Source: Streptomyces oceani (GTDB lineage: Bacteria; Actinomycetota; Actinomycetes; Streptomycetales; Streptomycetaceae). From it: a DNA stretch of 51,702 bases. The position numbers and the translations under genes were made by a program. Under the pieces are notes generated by a model. The model was not told the DNA's origin and did not search any database. It saw only the letters and a program-made list of their open reading frames with translations. Below are positions 46,623 to 51,702 of the stretch, one piece after another (the first letter of the stretch is position 1; every line of letters starts with the position of its first letter). The stretch spans positions 24,974-76,675 of the forward strand of contig NZ_LJGU01000135.1 of the NCBI RefSeq assembly GCF_001751245.1, in the 5' to 3' direction.

Positions 46623-47040
46623 CCCCCTGGCCAGGCCGGCCCGCCGGCAGCGGCGGCGGGCCGGCCAACTCCTTCACCATGACGTGGCTGCGTTCCGCGT
46701 ACCCCAGGGCGGTCGCCAGCGCCAGTGCCGGTGCGGCGGCCTCCGGGAGCGGCTGTTCCGGAAGGGCCGGCTCCGGCAGAGCGAGTTCCACGCGTACGCA
46801 CCGCCAGTCGCGCAGCACCTCCTCGGCGGCCAGCGCTGCCGCGGTGGCGCGGCCCCGGCGGCGTTGCGCGGGATCGATGGACAGCCGGACGATCCGGCCG
46901 AGCGCGACCCCGTACGAGTCGCACGCGGCGAGCCTCACGGTCCCGACGGGGCGAGCGTTGGAGCAGATGTCGTAGGTACGCGCACGGCCGCCGTCCGGGG
47001 CGCGTTCCTCCGGCCCGGCGGGCCGCAGCGTGAGCGTCAT
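46623..47040 (-). CDS. GNAT acetyltransferase, N-terminal half of a tandem-GNAT protein
   Basis: About 139 residues starting MTLTLRPAGPEERAP, with a first GNAT domain (RIVRLSIDPAQRRRGRATAAALAAEEVL). It runs on to PPPLPAGRPGQ at the GGGGG run 46623-46627. If that run were four G, the frame would continue directly into MTDAEYATW of the downstream half. The original frame stays open past this point but loses all similarity. It starts 27 bases after pabC, without a clear ribosome-binding site. Confidence 0.65.
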
Positions 47041-47067
47041 CAGGCGTCCGGCGTCCGGCGGCCGGCG

Positions 47068-47889
47068 TCAGGCGTCCGGCTCGGCGGCGGAACGCTCCTC
47101 GAAGACCCGCATCGCCTTCGCCGTGACCGGTCCGGGGGTCGCCGGCAGGTCCCGCCCGTCGACACGGTGTACGGCCTGCACATCGCGCATCGACGAGGTC
47201 AGGAAGATCTCGTCGGCGCGGTCCAGGACGTCCATCGGGAGCTCGGTCTCCCGGGCTCCGGTCCACTCCGCCACGAGGGCGCGGGTGATGCCGGCCAGGC
47301 AGCCCGAGTCGAGCGGCGGAGTGTGGAGTTCGCCGTCCAGGACGACGAAGACGTTCGACCCGGTCCCCTCGCAGAGCGCTCCCTTGGTGTTGCTGAAGAG
47401 GGCTTCCGTCGCGGCCTGTTGCCGGGCACGGGCCAGCGCGATGACGTTCTCCGCGTAGGAGGTGCTCTTCAGTCCGGACAGGGCGCCGCGCTCGTTCCGA
47501 GTCCAGGGCACGGTGATCACGGAGGTGCTGTCCGGTCGCCGGGTCGCCTCGCCCATCGCGACGACCAACGTCGGGCCGGTGGTGCCCCGGTCGGAGCCCA
47601 GCGGCGAGAGCCCTCCGGTGTAGGTGATACGCAGCCGGCCCAGCGGCATCGGGTTCGCCTCGGTCACGGCCGCGCACGCGCGCCGTACCTCCTCGGCGTC
47701 CGGCTCGGGCAACCCCAGTCCGCGTGCGGAAGTGGCGAGCCGCCGCAGATGTCGGGTCATCGCGAAGGGGCGCCCGTCGACGGTCTTCAGCGTCTCGAAG
47801 ACGCCGTCACCCACGGTCAGGCCGTGATCGAGTACGGACACCTGCGCGCTCGTGCTGTCCCGCAGCGCTCCGTCGAGCCAGATCCTCAC
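47068..47889 (-). CDS. pabC: Aminodeoxychorismate lyase / class IV aminotransferase (PabC-like)
   Basis: A 273-residue PLP-dependent fold-type IV enzyme. It shows the catalytic Lys in SGLKSTSYAENV, the ALCEGTGSNVFVV phosphate-binding motif, and the early DHGLTVGDGVFETL block. Next to a PabB gene, with which it shares a GTGA overlap, it most likely removes pyruvate from aminodeoxychorismate to give p-aminobenzoate for folate. Branched-chain or D-amino-acid aminotransferases share this fold, so the assignment rests partly on context. The start is GTG 47889-47887. Confidence 0.84.
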   Translation of the reverse strand: MRIWLDGALRDSTSAQVSVLDHGLTVGDGVFETLKTVDGRPFAMTRHLRRLATSARGLGLPEPDAEEVRRACAAVTEANPMPLGRLRITYTGGLSPLGSDRGTTGPTLVVAMGEATRRPDSTSVITVPWTRNERGALSGLKSTSYAENVIALARARQQAATEALFSNTKGALCEGTGSNVFVVLDGELHTPPLDSGCLAGITRALVAEWTGARETELPMDVLDRADEIFLTSSMRDVQAVHRVDGRDLPATPGPVTAKAMRVFEERSAAEPDA

Positions 47890-48956
47890 GTCGTCATCCT
47901 CTCGTTCCCGTACACCTCCGACGCTACCGCGAGCAGTCGGGACGCCTTCAGCTCGGTCTCCTCCCACTCACGCTCGGCGTCCGAGTCCCAGGTGATCCCG
48001 GCACCGGTGCCGAAACACAACCGGGGCCCGCCGGGCAGGTCCCGCCGTATCCAGAACGTCCGGATACCGACCGCCAGTTCACCGGTGCCTCGGTCCGCGT
48101 CCACCCAGCCGACGGCGCCGCAGTACGGACCGCGCGGCGCCGTCTCGAGATCGGCGAGCAACCGCGTGGCGCGCGACTTCGGCGCCCCGGTGATCGATCC
48201 GGCCGGGAAGGTGTCGGCCAACAGCCGCGCCCAGCCCCGTGGTCGGCACGCGTGCGCGATCTCGCCACGCACCGTGGAGACCAGGTGTACCAGCCCGGGG
48301 TGCTCCTCGACGGCGCACAACCGCGGCACCGTCACGGTGCCGGTCCCGCACACCCGACCGAGGTCGTTCCGCACGAGGTCGACGATCATCACGTTCTCCG
48401 CGTGGTCCTTGGGCAACAGATCCTCGGCCGTACGGCCGGTGCCCTTGATCGGCGAGGAGGTGACGACGGCGCCGTCGCGGCGCAGGTACGACTCCGGCGA
48501 GGCCGTGGCGACCTCGACTCCGTGTGCGGGTAGTCGCACGGTGCCCGCGTACGGCGCCGGGTTGCCGCGGGCCAGGCGGGCGGCGAGCTGGTCCACGTCG
48601 CTGCTGGCGCGGCTCGCGTCCGGCAGCGGCGCCGTCAGTATCCGGCACAGGTTGGCCTGGTACACCTCGCCGGCGGCGATGTGCTCGCGTACGCGGCGCA
48701 CTCCGGCCGTGTAGGCGGCGCGATCCAGCGAGGAGGTCCAGTCCGCGGGCGCCGGGCCGCGCCAGCCTCCCGGCAGCACGGCCGGTGGTGCGGCCGGTCG
48801 TACGTCTCCGAACCGGGCGCAGGTGAGCCCTCCCTCGTAGTCGGCTACGACCGCCCACCACCCGGAGGAGTCCAGCGCCTCGGGATCGTCGGTGACCTCA
48901 CGTAGGTCGGTGGCGAGGAGGCCAGCGAAGCGGGCGAGCGGGGCGGGGTCGGACAT
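47886..48956 (-). CDS. pabB: Aminodeoxychorismate synthase component I
   Basis: Aminates chorismate to 4-amino-4-deoxychorismate for p-aminobenzoate. The 356-residue chorismate-binding protein has ATASPESYL, SPIKGTGRTAED (PabB-type PIKGT), the AENVMIVDLVRNDLG block, FPAGSITGAPKSRA, and the C-terminal FGTGAGITWDSDAEREWEETELKA. The N-terminal region is short and lacks an attached glutamine amidotransferase, so PabA must be elsewhere. The gene pair pabB-pabC is GTGA-coupled. The start is ATG. Confidence 0.9.
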   Translation of the reverse strand: MSDPAPLARFAGLLATDLREVTDDPEALDSSGWWAVVADYEGGLTCARFGDVRPAAPPAVLPGGWRGPAPADWTSSLDRAAYTAGVRRVREHIAAGEVYQANLCRILTAPLPDASRASSDVDQLAARLARGNPAPYAGTVRLPAHGVEVATASPESYLRRDGAVVTSSPIKGTGRTAEDLLPKDHAENVMIVDLVRNDLGRVCGTGTVTVPRLCAVEEHPGLVHLVSTVRGEIAHACRPRGWARLLADTFPAGSITGAPKSRATRLLADLETAPRGPYCGAVGWVDADRGTGELAVGIRTFWIRRDLPGGPRLCFGTGAGITWDSDAEREWEETELKASRLLAVASEVYGNERMTT

Positions 48957-49090
48957 GCGAGCGAGTCTAGGGATGTCCCGCGGCGACCCCGAGGTCGGCG
49001 TACGGGCACCGGGGCGGCAAGTGAATTGGAGCTGGTCCCAGAATCAGCTAAGGTTCAACCCGTCGCCGGGAATGCACCCGGGGGCGCACT

Positions 49091-49163
49091 GCGGACGTAG
49101 CTCAGCTGGTAGAGCACCACCTTGCCAAGGTGGGGGTCGCGAGTTCGAATCTCGTCGTCCGCT
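49091..49163 (+). tRNA. tRNA-Gly (GCC)
   Basis: A 73-base cloverleaf with acceptor GCGGACG/CGTCCGC, anticodon stem CCACC/GGTGG and loop TTGCCAA (anticodon GCC). The T-arm is TTCGAAT-containing, the discriminator is T and no CCA is encoded. It is first in the plus-strand tRNA cluster. Confidence 0.96.
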
Positions 49164-49192
49164 CCGGTTGGGGCTATGGTGGCCCCGACCAT

Positions 49193-49263
49193 GGTGGAGT
49201 GGCCGAGAGGCGAGGCAACGGCCTGCAAAGCCGTCTACACGGGTTCGAATCCCGTCTCCACCT
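49193..49263 (+). tRNA. tRNA-Cys (GCA)
   Basis: A 71-base cloverleaf with acceptor GGTGGAG/CTCCACC, anticodon stem ACGGC/GCCGT and loop CTGCAAA (anticodon GCA). The discriminator is T. It lies 29 bases after tRNA-Gly. Confidence 0.96.
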
Positions 49264-49264
49264 C

Positions 49265-49336
49265 GGACGATTAGCTCAGCGGGAGAGCGCTTCCCTGACA
49301 CGGAAGAGGTCACTGGTTCAAATCCAGTATCGTCCA
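49265..49336 (+). tRNA. tRNA-Val (GAC), copy A
   Basis: A 72-base cloverleaf with acceptor GGACGAT/ATCGTCC, anticodon stem CTTCC/GGAAG, loop CTGACAC (anticodon GAC) and T-loop TTCAAAT. It starts one base after tRNA-Cys ends. Confidence 0.96.
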
Positions 49337-49361
49337 CTGGTTCGCGGTCGCGGACCGTTCC

Positions 49362-49433
49362 GCGCGATTAGCTCAGCGGGAGAGCGCTTCCCTGACACGG
49401 AAGAGGTCACTGGTTCAAATCCAGTATCGCGCA
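49362..49433 (+). tRNA. tRNA-Val (GAC), copy B with variant acceptor stem
   Basis: The body is the same as copies A and C, but the acceptor stem is GCGCGAT/ATCGCGC instead of GGACGAT/ATCGTCC. Both paired positions change together, so the stem stays perfectly matched. Anticodon GAC and discriminator A are unchanged. Confidence 0.96.
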
Positions 49434-49461
49434 CGCTCGGCAGGCGGTCCCGCGCCGTCCC

Positions 49462-49533
49462 GGACGATTAGCTCAGCGGGAGAGCGCTTCCCTGACACGG
49501 AAGAGGTCACTGGTTCAAATCCAGTATCGTCCA
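49462..49533 (+). tRNA. tRNA-Val (GAC), copy C
   Basis: A 72-base gene identical to copy A, including the acceptor GGACGAT/ATCGTCC. It is the last gene of the plus-strand tRNA cluster, 28 bases after copy B. Confidence 0.96.
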
Positions 49534-49867
49534 CTCCCGAACGCGTCCTCGGCGGATACCGCCGGGGACTTCTCGATCTCACGACCCGGCGTTCCAGGCT
49601 CGGTGCCTACGCGGTCGTGGCGGCACGTCGCGTGGACCGGGCACTTCGGGACCCGCGTCGTCCGCGGTGTCTCCCTCGTCGGCGAGTTGTGGACGCGCGC
49701 CGCCTACGACCGTGCCACGTACGGTGGTTGGGCGATGCGCGAACGCGTCCCCGCGGTCGGCAGCCGGACGTGGGCAGCACGCGGGCACGGCCCGGACAGC
49801 TCCCCAGCTGCCCGGGCCTCCTGCCGCCCGCCGCACCCCCGTCCCCACGGGGCTGATGGTCGGATGT
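49534..49867. other. Spacer after the tRNA cluster
   Basis: No gene is supported in this stretch. Open frames in it lack start signals and recognisable products, and I see no strong hairpin directly after the last tRNA. Confidence 0.4.
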
Positions 49868-49899
49868 CCCCGACTCGGGCCGCTCTCCCGAGCCCGGGG
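49868..49899 (-). terminator. Hairpin after the 69-residue membrane protein gene
   Basis: A 6-bp stem CTCGGG/CCCGAG with a 7-base loop is extended by CCCCG/CGGGG with a small internal bulge. It lies 7 bases beyond the stop of the minus-strand gene at 49906. It may also stop plus-strand transcription from the tRNA cluster. Confidence 0.6.
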
Positions 49900-49905
49900 C
49901 GTCTG

Positions 49906-50115
49906 TCAGCGCCCCAGCATGCCGACCACGGACGACGCCTGCATGACCACCGCGTCCACACCACCGAAGCCGATGGCGAGGAGGACGGCCATCGGGAGGA
50001 CCATGGCGGCGGCGACCAGCGGATGGCGGCTGCCACCCGGCCGGACGCCGAGCGCGGCGAACGATGTCAGCCGCCGCTGCGTCCGCGCGGCCGCTCGATG
50101 CGCTGTGTGCGACAT
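49906..50115 (-). CDS. Small membrane protein (69 aa)
   Basis: A 69-residue protein starting at ATG 50115 behind a strong GGGGAGAG site. The N-terminal 30 residues are basic (RAAARTQRRL), followed by one hydrophobic helix, PLVAAAMVLPMAVLLAIGFGG, and a short tail ending VVGMLGR. The family is not recognised. Its position next to a tRNA cluster, a good ribosome-binding site and a terminator argue for a real gene. Confidence 0.65.
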   Translation of the reverse strand: MSHTAHRAAARTQRRLTSFAALGVRPGGSRHPLVAAAMVLPMAVLLAIGFGGVDAVVMQASSVVGMLGR

Positions 50116-50787
50116 GGTCTCTCCCCGTCCGTTGGCAGCGGCGGGCGTATAACCTCGGGGGACGAGTGCCGCGCCCGCCGCTTGATCCACCACACTAGGT
50201 GAGCTGTCCGCACCCGGGCGTCATGCCCGCGTACCCACTGCGGGGCCTCCCGCAGGATGACACCTCGCGAGCTCGGATACTCCCAGAGGTGGAGAACCTC
50301 GGCCCCGTTCCCAGGGAAATCCACCAGGGGTTCGAGCTAGGGGCCGCCGCTCGCCCCCAGGTCGGTCCGCCGGTGCTGTTCTCGGGCGGCAGCGGGCCGC
50401 CGGGTGACTTCACTCACGTACGTCGCCGCCACCGTCCCCTGTGCATGTGCTTCCGGTCACCACCCGTGCCGTGGGCAGGCCCGGCCAGGCCGCCGAGTGG
50501 CGGTCCCCCAGCGCCGCCGACTCTCACCTGCCGCCACGTCAAATCCCGGTGATGGCCCGGTTCTTGGCCGCCGCGGCCCTGGCGGGCCAGGGCCGCGCGA
50601 GGGCGCCGTGGGTCGTACCCGCTCCGCGATCCGCCGCTGACAATCCGTCTGGCGCCGCGTGTGCCGCCTGTCGTGGCTACCCGCCGGCAGTCCGTAAGCT
50701 GTCTTCGTCAGATGGACGGGCGGACCGGGAGGACTTCTCCCCGCCGGCGGCAGGGCGGAACTCTCCCCACCGGAGGTAGGAAGCGAC
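50116..50787. other. Long intergenic region before the kinase gene
   Basis: Nearly 670 bases without a gene I can support. A plus-strand mini-frame from about 50257 (MTPRELGYSQRWRTSAPF) is short and ends at a TAG, with no family recognised. The region must contain the kinase promoter and that of the divergent 69-residue gene. Short GC-rich inverted repeats are present near 50380 but none is convincing. Confidence 0.4.
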
Positions 50788-51702
50788 ATGGCGATGATGC
50801 GGCTCCGGCGCGAGGATCCGCGGGTCGTCGGCTCGTTCCGGCTGCACCGCCGGCTCGGTGCGGGCGGTATGGGAGTCGTCTACCTCGGCTCCGACCGACG
50901 TGGCCAGCGGGTGGCGCTGAAGGTGATCCGGCCGGACCTGGCGGAGGACCAGGAGTTCCGTTCCCGCTTCGCCCGGGAGGTCTCGGCCGCCCGACGCATC
51001 CGGGGCGGCTGTACGGCCCGGCTGGTGGCCGCCGATCTCGACGCGGACCGGCCATGGTTCGCCACCCAGTACGTCCCCGGACCCTCCCTGCAGGACAAGG
51101 TGAACGAGGACGGCCCCCTTCCGCCCTCGCGGGTGGCCTCGATCGGCGCCGCACTGGCGGAGGGCCTGCTGGCCGTACACGACGCCGGGGTGGTGCACCG
51201 GGACCTCAAGCCGTCCAACATCCTGCTCTCGCCCAAGGGTCCCCGCATCATCGACTTCGGTATCGCCTGGGCGACCGGGGCGAGCACTCTCACGCACGTC
51301 GGGACGGCCGTCGGTTCACCGGGCTTCCTGGCTCCCGAGCAGGTCCGCGGTGCCACGGTGTCGCCGGCGACGGACATCTTCGCGCTGGGTGCCACGCTCG
51401 CCTACGCGGCGACGGCCGACTCCCCCTTCGGGCAGGGGAGTTCCGAGGTCATGCTGTACCGCGTCGTACACGAGGAGCCACAGCTGCGCGACGTGCACGC
51501 GGCGTTGGCCCCACTCGTCGAAGCATGTCTGGTCAAGGCACCGGAGGAGCGGCCCAGCACGCTGCAACTCTCCCTGCGCCTCAAGGAGATCGCCGCTCGG
51601 GAGGCGCGCGGCCTGCCGGACGGCGCCCACCAGCCGCCCGCGGCCCACCCCGCCAAGCCCCCGGGGCAGCGCGGTTCGACCGGTCGGCGCGGCTGCTGTA
51701 CG
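50788..51702 (+). CDS. Serine/threonine protein kinase (partial, cut by window end)
   Basis: 305 codons of a bacterial eukaryotic-type kinase run off the window end. The glycine loop LGAGGMGVVYLG (residues 24-35), catalytic Lys in VALKVI, HRDLKPSN catalytic loop, DFG in IIDFGIAW, and the APEQVRG activation-segment end are all present, so the kinase is expected to be active. After the domain (about residue 275) a Pro/Ala/Gly-rich juxtamembrane region begins. The missing part probably carries a membrane helix and sensor domain. The ATG 50788 follows AGGAAG. The tRNA cluster and 69-residue gene lie upstream. Confidence 0.93.
   Translation, partial: MAMMRLRREDPRVVGSFRLHRRLGAGGMGVVYLGSDRRGQRVALKVIRPDLAEDQEFRSRFAREVSAARRIRGGCTARLVAADLDADRPWFATQYVPGPSLQDKVNEDGPLPPSRVASIGAALAEGLLAVHDAGVVHRDLKPSNILLSPKGPRIIDFGIAWATGASTLTHVGTAVGSPGFLAPEQVRGATVSPATDIFALGATLAYAATADSPFGQGSSEVMLYRVVHEEPQLRDVHAALAPLVEACLVKAPEERPSTLQLSLRLKEIAAREARGLPDGAHQPPAAHPAKPPGQRGSTGRRGCCT

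Noticed and set aside
49044..49337. Minus-strand open frame with GIRTRVDGFAG-type sequence opposite the tRNA genes.
   Set aside because: This is a familiar translation artefact of tRNA genes, which are clearly on the plus strand here.
50257..50340. Possible DUF397-like mini-protein (MTPRELGYSQRWRTS).
   Set aside because: It is only about 27 codons long, lacks the WxKSSYS core of DUF397 and has no good ribosome-binding site.
1..51702. CRISPR arrays, insertion sequences, prophage genes or biosynthetic clusters.
   Set aside because: I saw no regularly spaced repeats, transposase motifs, integrase or phage structural genes, or PKS/NRPS signatures on either strand.

Overview
The window is high-GC actinobacterial chromosome, almost certainly Streptomyces or a close relative. 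The best evidence is the 137-residue sporulation protein SsgB. Further support comes from a rel-apt-secF-secD-yajC-ruvB-ruvA-ruvC-yebC-pdxT-pdxS-pimA-patA-pgsA gene order, PIM lipid genes, frequent GTG starts and tRNA genes without an encoded CCA. It is mostly a conserved core segment, not a genomic island. I found no CRISPR array, insertion sequence, prophage or secondary-metabolite cluster.

Layout. 1-10241 (minus): a long, tightly coupled gene run that starts at a DUF948 membrane protein, continues through DUF6167, alaS, ruvX, mltG and aroE, and ends with aroC-aroK-aroB-aroQ, the last four joined by 4-bp overlaps. 10432-13440 (minus): rpsD with its own terminator and an iron-box-like palindrome at its start, rarA, and a VKOR family protein. 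13506-15502 (minus): hisS and an overlapping MBL hydrolase. 15647-17862 (plus): a membrane-anchored cyclophilin and a DUF349 protein. 17929-28851 (minus): rel, apt, the Sec auxiliary subunits, the RuvABC resolvasome, yebC and pdxT. 28852-30250: about 1.4 kb of decayed sequence separating pdxT from pdxS, with a broken SRPBCC gene and an ArsR-like remnant. 30251-34802 (minus): pdxS, a LemA-like protein and the phosphatidylinositol mannoside genes.

35045-39125 (plus): an EF-G-like protein with degenerate GTPase motifs and an unrecognised 579-residue membrane protein, ending at a long hairpin shared with a convergent HIT protein gene. 39186-43293 (minus): HIT, thrS, two identical tRNA-Val(CAC) genes on either side of a SRPBCC gene, and a PGPGW protein. 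43484-48956: ssgB, a CGNR zinc-finger regulator, small membrane proteins, a DsbA-like oxidoreductase, a tandem-GNAT gene that appears frameshifted in a G run, and pabC/pabB. 49091-49533 (plus): a tRNA cluster of Gly, Cys and three Val(GAC). The window closes with a small membrane protein and a Ser/Thr kinase cut by the edge.

Functionally, aroB/Q/E/K/C make chorismate, which pabB and pabC can take toward p-aminobenzoate. PgsA, PimA and PatA act in sequence on inositol lipids. PdxS/PdxT make pyridoxal phosphate, the cofactor of the PabC fold. Two frameshifts (near 29495 and 46625) lie in otherwise well-conserved proteins and need read-level confirmation before being called biological.
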